From Beijerinckiaceae bacterium (lineage in GTDB: Bacteria; Pseudomonadota; Alphaproteobacteria; Rhizobiales; Beijerinckiaceae), in NCBI GenBank assembly GCA_009773635.1, contig WSYC01000023.1, positions 1 through 36,646 on the forward strand: 36,646 nucleotides of DNA, written 5' to 3'. The translations under genes were made by a program, and so were the position numbers. The stretch's first letter is position 1, and each line of letters begins with the position of its first letter. This document shows, in pieces, positions 8,233 to 15,493 of the stretch. The notes beneath the pieces are model-generated. The model made no database searches. It saw nothing but the letters and a program-made list of their open reading frames with translations, and was not told where the DNA came from.

Positions 8233-8943
8233 TCAGCCCGGGTAGCCCTCAGGATAGAAGCGGGTCTTCATTCGCTCGATATAAGCCATGATCGACGCAT
8301 GCTTGCGGGCTTCCTCGCCGACATAACCCCGGAACAGTGTGTTCGTCGCGCTCAGGAGTGAGGCAAACAGGCTTGCGTCCGAGCCGCAGGGTGCGCTCCC
8401 GCCCAGATACTCCTGCGTTGCCAGGAAATCAGCAATCGACTGGAAGGTGCGGGCGGCGATCTTGCGGCCTTCGTCCTCGGTAAATCGTCCGAAGCCTTGC
8501 CCAAAAAGATTGCGCTTCACCTTGCGCAGGATCATGCCCACGATCACGGGGCGGATCAGGGCCGGAATCGCCTTGAAGAAGACGCTCGGGCCGCGCGCGA
8601 AATTGTCAGCATCCATCCAGCGCTGCTGCACCACCATCCAGTAGATGTGATCCTCGCCAAGCTTCTCGAACGCCCATGCGGTGCCGCGCTGAGCCGGCGT
8701 GAGGCCCTTGTCGAAATCGATGCCGTATTTTTCCTCGAGATAGAAGCGGATCAGCGTCGAATCCGGGGTGATCTTCCCGCCGTCCTCGATCACGGGCAGC
8801 TTGCCCTTCGGGGCCTTGCGCATGTCGCCGCGCACGGTTTCGAACGGCAGGCCGGACATCTTGAGCAGGACCTGAGCCTTGATCACGAGCGGGCTGGGGT
8901 CAGGCAGGCCGAAGGCAGGGCCGAAACCATGAAGGCGGATCAT
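8233..8943 (-). CDS. Glutathione S-transferase fold protein (metaxin/FAXC-like N-terminus)
   Basis: 236 aa. The N-terminal third (MIRLHGFGPAFGLPDPSPLV, then GKLPVIEDGGKITPDSTLI) has the thioredoxin-like GST_N form with the cis-Pro and the Asp-Ser-Thr contact seen in GST-like proteins; the rest is helical. Similar proteins are called Tom37/metaxin-like GSTs; activity is unproven. The start at 8943 has AGGAG about 7 bases upstream. The gene diverges from a yafY-type regulator across a 104-base gap holding a perfect palindrome, a common pairing in Alphaproteobacteria in which the WYL regulator controls the GST. Here the regulator is broken, so expression may be altered. Confidence 0.85.
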   Translation of the reverse strand: MIRLHGFGPAFGLPDPSPLVIKAQVLLKMSGLPFETVRGDMRKAPKGKLPVIEDGGKITPDSTLIRFYLEEKYGIDFDKGLTPAQRGTAWAFEKLGEDHIYWMVVQQRWMDADNFARGPSVFFKAIPALIRPVIVGMILRKVKRNLFGQGFGRFTEDEGRKIAARTFQSIADFLATQEYLGGSAPCGSDASLFASLLSATNTLFRGYVGEEARKHASIMAYIERMKTRFYPEGYPG

Positions 8944-8988
8944 TGAAATCTCCTGATGAATGCGATTGACGGGGCGGGTATACCTTCC

Positions 8989-9013
8989 CATCCTGACAGA
9001 AAATGTCAGGATG
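8989..9013. promoter_or_regulatory. Perfect palindromic operator between GST gene and yafY-type regulator
   Basis: Ten-bp arms CATCCTGACA (8989-8998) and TGTCAGGATG (9004-9013) match exactly around a 5-base A-rich spacer. It lies 46 bases above the GST start and 35 bases above the regulator start, where both promoters should be. The CCTGACA/TGTCAGG core suits a dimeric helix-turn-helix protein. The binding protein is inferred to be the neighbouring YafY-type regulator. Confidence 0.8.
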
Positions 9014-9047
9014 CTCTGCAAGAGTGCCATTCTCCCGGAGGGTTTGT

Positions 9048-9697
9048 ATGGCGAGATCAGACCGATTGCTAGTCCTGACCCAGGCGCTGCGCCGCCGCCG
9101 CCATCCGGTGACGGCGATGGTTCTGGCCGAGGAAACCTCCGTATCCGAACGCACGATCTACCGCGATATCGCGAGCCTTCAGGCCTCCGGCGTGCCGATC
9201 CGCGGCGTTTCGTGCGCCAGCGCGGGGACGGGGCGCTCAGACGCGTGATCGACGATGCCATCGCCAAGATCGAAGCCGTACTGCCCGAAAATCTGAAGCT
9301 CGCGCTTCAGGAAGCATCGCTCTATGCGCCGGTCTTTGCCGCGATGCCAGCCGAGGTCATTTCTGTCGAGGAGCTGCGCCGCGCGGTGCGCGACAACCAC
9401 AAGATTCGCGTCCGTTACCGCGATATCGCCGAAAACGAGACGACACGCGTGCTCTGGCCGGTGCTCCTCGGCTATTTCGAGCGCTCACGCGGGCTGATTG
9501 CCTGGTGCGAATTGCGCGGGGATTTCCGCCATTTCCGCACCGATCGGATGCAGAGCCTGGAGGTGCTCGACGAACGCCCGCCACGCCGACGCGCGGTGTT
9601 GCTCAAGGAATGGGAAAAAGCCCGCGCCGCCAGAGCTGCGGCCCGAGACGACGGCGTGGAGTGCGGTTCTATGACCGGAGAACCCGGTTCCCGCTGA
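9048..9697 (+). pseudogene. YafY-family WYL-domain transcriptional regulator, broken by internal deletion and frameshift
   Basis: Starts at ATG 9048 after GGAGGG. The first frame gives a good N-terminal HTH_11 domain (MARSDRLLVLTQAL to GVPIRG, about 53 residues), then reads out of frame to TGA at about 9248. From about 9206 a different frame encodes the remainder (RFVRQRGDGALRR, then the whole WYL region LGYFERSRGLIAWCEL and the C-terminus) to TGA 9697. Between the halves the wing and linker expected in the family (GEAGxGYxL to EIEALxLGA, roughly 30-33 residues) are missing. So about 100 bases, not a multiple of three, were lost near 9204-9206. The first piece alone could still make a short HTH peptide. 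The 3' end overlaps purN by 29 bases. Confidence 0.85.
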
Positions 9698-10289
9698 TCA
9701 CCAGCGCACCGGAGGCCAGAAGCCGCAGGGTTTCCGGGTAGAGCCTGTGCTCTTCGGCCAGCACGCGGGCGCCAAGCGTTTCGGGCGTATCATCGTCGAG
9801 CACCGGCACGGCGGCCTGCGCGATGATCGGGCCTTCGTCCATGCCGGGGGTGACAAAATGCGTCGAGCAGCCGTGCAGCTTCACGCCGGCTTCCAGAGCG
9901 CGCGCGTGGGTGTCGAGCCCCTTGAACAGCGGCAGCAGGGCCGGGTGGATGTTGATCATCCGCCCGAACCATCCATTGACGAATTCCTCGCTCATGATGC
10001 GCATAAAGCCGGCGAGGCAGACGATCTCGATGCCCTCCGCCACCAGCACGGCCTGCATCGCGGCATCAAAGGCTGCGCGATCCCGACCGAACGGCTTGTG
10101 GTCGATCACCACGGTCTTGATGCCGTTGGCGGCAGCAATGGCAAGCCCGCCCGCATCCGCCTTGTTGGAGAGAACGAGCGCGATTTCGGCAGGAAAATCA
10201 GCAGTTTTCGCCGCATCGATCAACGCCGCCATGTTCGAGCCACGCCCGGAAATCAGGACCGCGACGCGCTTTTTCCGCACCCCGCTCAA
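9669..10289 (-). CDS. purN: Phosphoribosylglycinamide formyltransferase (purN)
   Basis: 206 aa. It transfers the formyl group of 10-formyl-THF to GAR in purine synthesis. The phosphate-binding loop ISGRGSNM (13-20) and the catalytic triad Asn113, His115 (NIHPALLP) and Asp151 (GMDEG) are present, at the same mutual spacing as E. coli Asn106/His108/Asp144. It overlaps purM by 4 bases (ATGA), so the two are translationally coupled, and they catalyse steps 3 and 5 of the pathway. Its 3' end runs 29 bases into the convergent yafY pseudogene. Confidence 0.97.
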   Translation of the reverse strand: MSGVRKKRVAVLISGRGSNMAALIDAAKTADFPAEIALVLSNKADAGGLAIAAANGIKTVVIDHKPFGRDRAAFDAAMQAVLVAEGIEIVCLAGFMRIMSEEFVNGWFGRMINIHPALLPLFKGLDTHARALEAGVKLHGCSTHFVTPGMDEGPIIAQAAVPVLDDDTPETLGARVLAEEHRLYPETLRLLASGALVISGNRVLRS

Positions 10290-11368
10290 AGCGCGAGCCT
10301 TCCTCGCGGACGCACCAGCGGCTCGGCATCCGCCGCGATGATCGTGCCGATGGTGCTGACGGTTTCGCCTGCGGCTGTCAGACTCGCCGCGATTTCCGCT
10401 GCCATCGCTGGTTCGACCACAATGACCATGCCGATGCCGCAGTTGAAGGTGCGCAGCATCTCGTACTCGGCCACGCCGCCGGTGCGCGCGAGCCAGCCGA
10501 ACACGGGAGGCGGGGTGATCGTCTCCAGATCGAGATCGACGCCAAATCCCTCCGGCAGGACGCGCGGAATATTGTCGATGAAACCTCCGCCGGTGATATG
10601 CGCCAGTGCTTTGATGCCCGCACCTGAGGGAGCCCGCAGCGCCGCGAGCAGCGATTTCACGTAGATGCGGGTTGGCTCCAGAAGGGCGTCCCCGAGAGTC
10701 TTGCCGGGCGCGAACGGCGCCGCATCGGCCCAGTTGAGGCCAGAAATCTCGACGATCTTGCGCACGAGGCTATAGCCGTTCGAATGCACGCCGGAGGAGG
10801 CGAGGCCAAGCAGCGTATCACCGGCCTTGATCGTCTCCAGCCGGGGCAGCAGCGTGCCGCGCTCGGCCGCGCCAACCGCGAACCCGGCGAGATCGTAGTC
10901 ACCCCTGGCATAAAGACCCGGCATTTCGGCGGTTTCCCCGCCGATAAGCGCCGCGCCGGCCATGCGGCAACCTTCGGCGATGCCCTTGACGATGCCGACA
11001 CCGAGCTCAGGCGTCAGTTTGCCGGTGGCGAAATAATCAAGAAAAAACAAAGGTTCGGCGCCCTGCACCACGAGATCATTGACGCACATCGCGACAAGAT
11101 CGATGCCAATCGTATCGTGCTTGCCGCTCTCGATCGCGATCTTGACCTTGGTCCCGACGCCATCGTTCGCAGCGACGAGAATAGGGTCCTTGAACCCGGC
11201 AGCCTTGAGATCGAACAACCCGCCGAACCCGCCGATCTCCGCGTCCGCACCCGGGCGGCGCGTCGCACGCACCAGCGGCTTGATGTCCTCGACCATGGCA
11301 TTGCCGGCGTCGATATCGACCCCGGCCGCAGCATAGGTCAGGCCGTTTGATGGCTTTTTGTCGGACAT
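10286..11368 (-). CDS. purM: Phosphoribosylformylglycinamidine cyclo-ligase (AIR synthetase, purM)
   Basis: 360 aa, normal for the family (E. coli 345). It closes the imidazole ring of AIR with ATP. Visible are the N-terminal [10 protein letters not shown] (11-20), the glycine-rich NDGVGTK (68-74), [32 protein letters not shown] and [16 protein letters not shown] clear Shine-Dalgarno GGAGGAG is about 7 bases before the ATG. First gene of the purM-purN operon; its promoter must lie in the 11369-11553 gap, shared with the divergent phosphatidyltransferase gene. No PurR box or riboswitch was recognised. Confidence 0.97.
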   Translation of the reverse strand: MSDKKPSNGLTYAAAGVDIDAGNAMVEDIKPLVRATRRPGADAEIGGFGGLFDLKAAGFKDPILVAANDGVGTKVKIAIESGKHDTIGIDLVAMCVNDLVVQGAEPLFFLDYFATGKLTPELGVGIVKGIAEGCRMAGAALIGGETAEMPGLYARGDYDLAGFAVGAAERGTLLPRLETIKAGDTLLGLASSGVHSNGYSLVRKIVEISGLNWADAAPFAPGKTLGDALLEPTRIYVKSLLAALRAPSGAGIKALAHITGGGFIDNIPRVLPEGFGVDLDLETITPPPVFGWLARTGGVAEYEMLRTFNCGIGMVIVVEPAMAAEIAASLTAAGETVSTIGTIIAADAEPLVRPRGRLAL

Positions 11369-11480
11369 GGAAGGCTCCTCCGGTGCAAAAAGCCCCGGCT
11401 CCTCGATTGGGCGCGTTCAAGGGAAGGGAACAAGCCCATCAGGCGCCAAAAAGCAATCCCCGAACCCGCGCGAAATTGAC

Positions 11481-11508
11481 TTGAGAGCGCTTTGAATGGG
11501 GACATAAA
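11481..11508 (+). promoter_or_regulatory. Candidate promoter for the phosphatidyltransferase gene
   Basis: TTGAGA (11481-11486), a 16-base spacer and CATAAA (11503-11508) give a moderate sigma-70-like match about 45 bases above the start. TTGACT at 11476-11481 is an alternative -35 but would be spaced 21 bases. Found by eye only. Confidence 0.35.
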
Positions 11509-11553
11509 TCAGGCACCGCAACAAGGGGGCATGACAAAGCCTTCAGGATCGGC

Positions 11554-12105
11554 TTGAGTGCAGCCATGCCGCTGACGATCGCCAATGCCCTGACGCTGCT
11601 TCGCCTGTGCCTGATCCCGATCATCGTCGTGATGATCTACGAGGGGCGCTTTGGTCTTGCGACCGTGATCTTCATCGTTGCGGGTATCACCGATGCGCTC
11701 GACGGCTACCTTGCCCGCAAGCTCGACCAGCGCACGGAAATCGGCGCCTATCTCGATGCCCTCGCGGATAAATCGCTGATTGCGGCGAGTTTCATCGCGA
11801 TGGTCTACGCCCATCTCGTGCCGTTCTGGCTGGTGGTGCTGGTGATTTTCCGGGATCTGATGATCGTCGGCGCTGTCGCGATCGCCTGGCTGATCAACAA
11901 CCCGATCGCGATCGAACCGCTCAAGGTCTCGAAAGCCAATACGGCGGCGCAGATCGTGACGGTTGCGACCCTGCTGGCAACAAAAGGCTTCGCCATTCCG
12001 CTGCCCGAACTGGCCATTCAGGGGCTTTACGCCATCGTTGCCGCCTTGACGGTGGTTTCGGTGACGGCCTATTTCGCTCAATGGTTCCGGCATATGGCCG
12101 AGTGA
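11554..12105 (+). CDS. CDP-alcohol phosphatidyltransferase (PgsA-like)
   Basis: 183 aa from TTG 11554 (or 179 from ATG 11566). It contains the complete CDP-alcohol phosphotransferase motif: Asp47, Asp50, Gly51, Ala54, Arg55, Gly64, Asp68 and Asp72, and about five to six membrane helices. The family swaps CMP of CDP-diacylglycerol for an alcohol; phosphatidylglycerophosphate synthesis is most likely by length, but the acceptor cannot be read from the sequence. The TTG start has AGGA (11545-11548) five bases upstream, while the ATG is 17 bases away, so TTG may be the true start. A nine-codon reading (ATG 11531 to TGA 11557) with GGGGG in front overlaps it and could be a leader. PerM follows 28 bases later. 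Confidence 0.9.
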   Translation: MSAAMPLTIANALTLLRLCLIPIIVVMIYEGRFGLATVIFIVAGITDALDGYLARKLDQRTEIGAYLDALADKSLIAASFIAMVYAHLVPFWLVVLVIFRDLMIVGAVAIAWLINNPIAIEPLKVSKANTAAQIVTVATLLATKGFAIPLPELAIQGLYAIVAALTVVSVTAYFAQWFRHMAE

Positions 12106-12133
12106 CCGCCCTAGAACCCTGCGAGACCGCGCC

Positions 12134-13237
12134 ATGACTCTCCAACGCCAGATCGGCTTCTGGATCGCTTGCCTCGGCGGGTTGATCGCGTTCTTGTATC
12201 TGTTTTCCAGCGTCTTGACGCCGTTCGTTGCAGCGCTGATCCTCGCCTATCTGCTCGATCCACTGGTCGACTGGCTCGAACGCATGCGGCTCGGGCGGCT
12301 CACGGCGACTTGCCTCGTGTTGCTGGTGTTCGTGCTGGTGTTCGTCGTCATCCTGCTCGCGGCAGCGCCCTTGATGCTCAACCAGCTTTCGGCACTGGCA
12401 GCCAAAATGCCCGATTATGTCACCCGCCTGCAGACGCTGGTGACGGAGCAGGGGGGCCCGCTGTTTGAGCGCTTCGGCGGGGAGGGGCGGCTGAAGGAAA
12501 TCCAGTCGCAGCTCGCGTCGGGGGCGGGTGAGGCCGCAAAATGGTTTGCAGGCCTGTTCACCTCGCTGCTTTCGGGCGGGCAATTCGTCCTGAACCTGAT
12601 TTCGCTGCTGGTGCTGACCCCGGTCGTCGCCTTCTACATGATCCTCGACTGGGATCACATGGTCGCAAAAGTCGATCAGTGGCTGCCGCTCGCGCATCGG
12701 GACACGATCCGTGAACTCGTCACCGAAATGGATCAATCCGTCGCCGGGTTCCTGCGCGGGCAGGCGACGATCTGCATCGTGCTCGGGCTGTTCTATGCCA
12801 TCGCCCTCAGTGTTGCCGGGCTGCATTTCGGCTTCGTCATCGGCATCATCTCGGGGTTGATCAATTTCATCCCCTATGTCGGCTCGCTCACCGGGCTGGT
12901 GCTCTCGATCGGCGTTGCCACCGCGCAATTCTGGCCGGACTGGACGATGATCCTCGTCATTCTCGGCATTTTCGCCGCCGGGCAGTTTCTGGAAGGCAAT
13001 GTGCTCCAGCCCAAGCTGCTCGGGCATGCGCTCGGCCTGCATCCGGTGTGGCTGATGTTCGCGCTGCTGGCCTTCGGCTCGCTGTTCGGTTTTGTCGGGA
13101 TCATGCTGGCGGTGCCGCTGGCGGCGATTATCGGCGTGCTCGTGCGGTTCGCGCTCCGGCAATACCTCGCGAGCCCGCTTTATCATGGCTACCGGCAGCC
13201 TCTGCCACGGCCTCCCGGCGATTCGGTTGCTCCGTGA
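12134..13237 (+). CDS. AI-2E family (PerM-type) membrane permease
   Basis: 367 aa with about eight membrane segments: two pairs near the N-terminus (about residues 8-45 and 58-85), a soluble middle part (about 85-150), then helices through about 345. The conserved C-terminal block (GLINFIPYVGSLTGLVLS, QFLEGNVLQPKLLG, LHPVWLMFALLAFG) is diagnostic of the AI-2E/UPF0118 family. Members include an AI-2 exporter and Na+/H+ antiporters; no substrate is inferred here. Its TGA overlaps the GTG start of hdaA (GTGA, 13234-13237), coupling the two, which fits the usual PerM-HdaA arrangement in Alphaproteobacteria. Confidence 0.92.
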   Translation: MTLQRQIGFWIACLGGLIAFLYLFSSVLTPFVAALILAYLLDPLVDWLERMRLGRLTATCLVLLVFVLVFVVILLAAAPLMLNQLSALAAKMPDYVTRLQTLVTEQGGPLFERFGGEGRLKEIQSQLASGAGEAAKWFAGLFTSLLSGGQFVLNLISLLVLTPVVAFYMILDWDHMVAKVDQWLPLAHRDTIRELVTEMDQSVAGFLRGQATICIVLGLFYAIALSVAGLHFGFVIGIISGLINFIPYVGSLTGLVLSIGVATAQFWPDWTMILVILGIFAAGQFLEGNVLQPKLLGHALGLHPVWLMFALLAFGSLFGFVGIMLAVPLAAIIGVLVRFALRQYLASPLYHGYRQPLPRPPGDSVAP

Positions 13238-14025
13238 GCGATCGCGACCAGCTGCTGCTGCCCTTGCTCTCCTCGCCGCGCTTCGGACGCGAGGATTTCC
13301 TCGTCGGCCGCGCCAATGACGCCGCCTTCGCCTATATCGAGCGCTGGCCGCGCTGGCTTGCGCCGGCGGTGGTCATCGCGGGGCCGGAGGGGAGCGGCAA
13401 GACGCATCTGGCGGCGATCTTTGCGGCAAAAGTGAAATCAAGCCAGATGGGCACCGGTTGGCGTCAAGATTTCACGACAAAACAAGAAGATGGGGAAGCG
13501 CAATCCGCTTCTCCCGCACACGCCACGCTTCTGCGCGGCGATCACCTCGACCCGGCCGCCGTGCCGGGCCTGAGCCGCGCCAAGGCTCTGGTGCTGGAGG
13601 ATTGCGACCGTTTCCCGCCCGATGAGGTCGCGCTGTTCCACCTCATCAACCTTGCGCGTGAAACCGGGCTCTTTATCGTCATGACCGCCCGCACCGCGCC
13701 GGATGGCTGGGGCATCCGCACGCCGGATCTCCTGTCCCGGCTGCGCCTTCAGCCCTTGCTGGAATTGCATGAGCCGGATGACGCGCTCCTTGGCGCGCTG
13801 TTCGTGAAGCACTTCTCCGACCGGCAGATCAGCGTCGAGGCCAATGTCGTCACTTACGCGATGGCGCGGATCGAACGCTCCTATGCGGCAGTGCAGAGCC
13901 TCGTCGCGGCGCTCGACCGGCACTCGCTGATCCGCAAGAAACCGGTTACCCGCGCGCTGGTCGCGGAAGTTCTCGGTGATGCTGCTATGCAGGACGACGG
14001 CAGCACACCTGAAACCAGGTCCTGA
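13234..14025 (+). CDS. hdaA: HdaA, DnaA-related regulatory ATPase, with an in-frame insertion
   Basis: 263 aa from GTG 13234. HdaA works with the DNA clamp to inactivate DnaA-ATP and so limits chromosome initiation. The N-terminal clamp-binding motif QLLLPL (6-11) matches the known Hda QLSLPL type. Walker A GPEGSGKTH and a Walker-B-like ALVLEDCD follow, with the C-terminal lid (from about 190). Homologues are about 225-235 aa; the excess is an insertion at about residues 67-94 directly after the Walker A helix, with lower GC and an inverted repeat. The reading frame stays open. The start is fixed by the QLLLPL motif and the GTGA coupling with PerM. Its stop region forms a hairpin with the convergent small gene. 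Confidence 0.88.
   Translation: MSDRDQLLLPLLSSPRFGREDFLVGRANDAAFAYIERWPRWLAPAVVIAGPEGSGKTHLAAIFAAKVKSSQMGTGWRQDFTTKQEDGEAQSASPAHATLLRGDHLDPAAVPGLSRAKALVLEDCDRFPPDEVALFHLINLARETGLFIVMTARTAPDGWGIRTPDLLSRLRLQPLLELHEPDDALLGALFVKHFSDRQISVEANVVTYAMARIERSYAAVQSLVAALDRHSLIRKKPVTRALVAEVLGDAAMQDDGSTPETRS
13432..13515 (+). repeat. Inverted-repeat-bearing in-frame insertion inside hdaA
   Basis: GTGAAATC (13432-13439) pairs perfectly with GATTTCAC (13468-13475); inside it GCCA (13442-13445) pairs with TGGC (13459-13462) around ACCGGT (13453-13458). The first 69 bases are about 51% GC by my count, below the flanks, and contain a run of CAA/AAA/GAA codons. It adds about 28 residues absent from HdaA relatives as I remember them. 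The ACCGGTT...CAAGAT...ACAAAACAAGAAGAT pattern recalls dispersed palindromic repeats of Rhizobiales. Confidence 0.65.
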
Positions 14026-14039
14026 AGCTGGCCTTCAGG
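14021..14039. other. Hairpin covering both stop codons of convergent hdaA and the small gene
   Basis: CCTGAAG (14021-14027) pairs with CTTCAGG (14033-14039) around five bases. The hdaA TGA (14023-14025) and the opposite-strand TGA (14035-14037) both fall in the arms. A smaller ACCTG/CAGGT hairpin precedes it. There is no T-tract, so it may protect mRNA ends more than terminate. Confidence 0.5.
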
Positions 14040-14337
14040 CCGAACGTTCCTGCAAACCCCCGCCATCCGCGTCCCGCTCGGTCTGACCCGCATCGCCTTC
14101 CGTCATCGGAATGAAGATCGAGTCATCCGCCCGCAACGCCGAAATCCGCTCCGAAATGTTCAGGTAAATATTTGCGGTCTCTTCGAGGATTTCGCAGATC
14201 TCGCCGGCCTCCGGCATGCCGGATATCGGAACGAGGAGTTTTTCCAGCATGATTTCGAGACTTTGAGCGCAAACGAGCTGCGCCTTTACAAAAGCCAGTC
14301 CTACAGCGTTCTGTTTCCCTGTTTCCCTTTTATTCAT
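14035..14337 (-). CDS. Small protein of unknown function (100 aa)
   Basis: A 100-residue soluble protein that I do not recognise. Residues about 13-70 look helical (QLVCAQSLEIMLEKLLVP, EICEILEETANIYLNISERI) and the last 25 residues are acidic, Gly-rich and likely disordered. No signal peptide or membrane segment. A G-rich stretch (GGGGGAC) lies shortly before the ATG. It diverges from a LysR regulator across a 100-base AT-rich gap, so it could be that regulator's target, but this is guilt by position only. The gene order hdaA-ppk is usually direct, so this pair looks inserted. Confidence 0.6.
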   Translation of the reverse strand: MNKRETGKQNAVGLAFVKAQLVCAQSLEIMLEKLLVPISGMPEAGEICEILEETANIYLNISERISALRADDSIFIPMTEGDAGQTERDADGGGLQERSA

Positions 14338-14437
14338 GGCCGTCCCCCCGCCATTCGCGCGACTCTTTTTTGAGGTGCGTCATTGCAAGTGAAACAAAGT
14401 TGAATAAATTATAAAGTGCTAATAGAGGAGTGCAGCT
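14338..14437. promoter_or_regulatory. AT-rich divergent promoter region of the small gene and lysR
   Basis: This 100-base gap is clearly richer in A/T than its surroundings. It contains TATAAA (14410-14415), a likely -10 for the LysR gene, but no well-spaced -35 (TTGCAA at 14383 is 21 bases away). LysR proteins often bind such divergent gaps; I saw no clean T-N11-A dyad. Confidence 0.4.
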
Positions 14438-15367
14438 GTGCACAGGACGCACAACCCATATGGGAAATTACCCCTCGACGAGATCGAGGCTTTCGTCGAA
14501 GTGGCCTCTGCAGGCTCGTTTTCGGCGGCGGCAAACCGGTTGAACATGGTGCACAGCTCGCTGAGCCGGAAAGTCGCTCATCTTGAAGACAGGATCGGCA
14601 TCAAGCTTCTCGAACGCAAGGCCAACGGTGTGCATCTCACCGAGCAGGGCGTGGAGCGCTTCCTGCGCTTCCGCGATGCACTCGGACTGATCACCAGCCT
14701 GATGCATCGCCTTGACCCCGCAGGCGGCAACCAGACGATCCGGGTGTCGACGCTGGATTCCTTTGCGATTTACTGGCTCTTTCCGCGGCACGCGAAACTG
14801 CAGAGCGCACTACCGGACCTCAACATCCGCTATGAGGTCGACATCCGGCTCGTCAGTTTTTCGGAAGGCATCGACCTTGCCATCCGCTTCGGGCTGGGCA
14901 CCTGGCCGGACTCCCGGGCCATCAGGTTGCACGCGCTGGACTACCGCCCGATGGCCAACCGCGCGCTTGCTGAAATGCTGGGGCCGGCGGCGACGGCAGA
15001 AGCGCTGCATGAGCACCCCCTGATCCATCTGAAGACGGAGATTTCCTGGCTCAACTGGTTCGAGGCGCAAGGGATCTCTTATCGGCTCCGGCCGCAGGAT
15101 CGTGTTTTTCAGGACTTGCCGACCCTGTTGGCAGCCGTCGAAAACGGGCTCGGGCTCGGGCTCAGCCGTTTGCCCTACCGGCATCTGGTCGACGGTACCG
15201 GCCCTTTCGCCCATGTCAGCGAGCATACGCTCGTTTCAAAATCGAGCCATTATCTGGTCCGGGACGACACGAATCCGCTACGCGTCGCCGCCCGGCGGTT
15301 TGCCGAGGCCTTCCTCGCGGATGCCGGCATCGCGGAGGCGGATGTCCAGGCATTCCTGGCGGATTGA
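14438..15367 (+). CDS. LysR-family transcriptional regulator (GcvA-like)
   Basis: 309 aa, the standard LysR length. An N-terminal winged helix-turn-helix (about residues 13-72, with FVEVASAGSFSAAANRLN and LSRKVAHLEDRIGIKLLER) is followed by the two-lobed effector-binding domain. The pattern DLAIRFGLGTWP and the block GLGLSRLPYRHL fit the GcvA/AmpR branch. GTG start 14438 is well supported by AGAGGAG (14424-14430), 7 bases away. Effector and targets are unknown. It stands between hdaA and ppk, which are usually adjacent, and diverges from a small unknown gene. Confidence 0.92.
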   Translation: MHRTHNPYGKLPLDEIEAFVEVASAGSFSAAANRLNMVHSSLSRKVAHLEDRIGIKLLERKANGVHLTEQGVERFLRFRDALGLITSLMHRLDPAGGNQTIRVSTLDSFAIYWLFPRHAKLQSALPDLNIRYEVDIRLVSFSEGIDLAIRFGLGTWPDSRAIRLHALDYRPMANRALAEMLGPAATAEALHEHPLIHLKTEISWLNWFEAQGISYRLRPQDRVFQDLPTLLAAVENGLGLGLSRLPYRHLVDGTGPFAHVSEHTLVSKSSHYLVRDDTNPLRVAARRFAEAFLADAGIAEADVQAFLAD

Positions 15368-15386
15368 GCCGGCCGACATCCCGCGC

Positions 15387-15416
15387 TTGCGAGGCTTGTC
15401 GTCGATCTGTCATACT
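15387..15416 (+). promoter_or_regulatory. Weak candidate promoter upstream of ppk
   Basis: TTGCGA (15387-15392), 18-base spacer, CATACT (15411-15416). Each hexamer matches the sigma-70 consensus at four of six positions. It is about 78 bases before the ppk start. No Pho box was recognised. Confidence 0.3.
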
Positions 15417-15493
15417 GTTCTGCAAAGCAAGTCCGGCAGGGTGCCGGTGATGCGCCACGCGATGGCGGCGAAGCGGACAGGAACTGGTTGACG

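Noticed and set aside
9003-9697. Two separate small genes (HTH protein and WYL protein) instead of one broken regulator
   Set aside because: Together they reconstruct one YafY protein lacking only about 30 residues at the junction, and the second part has no start or ribosome site of its own there.
11921-13186. 421-codon minus-strand ORF opposite the PerM-type permease
   Set aside because: Its Gln/Glu/Arg-rich translation is the antisense image of a hydrophobic membrane protein.
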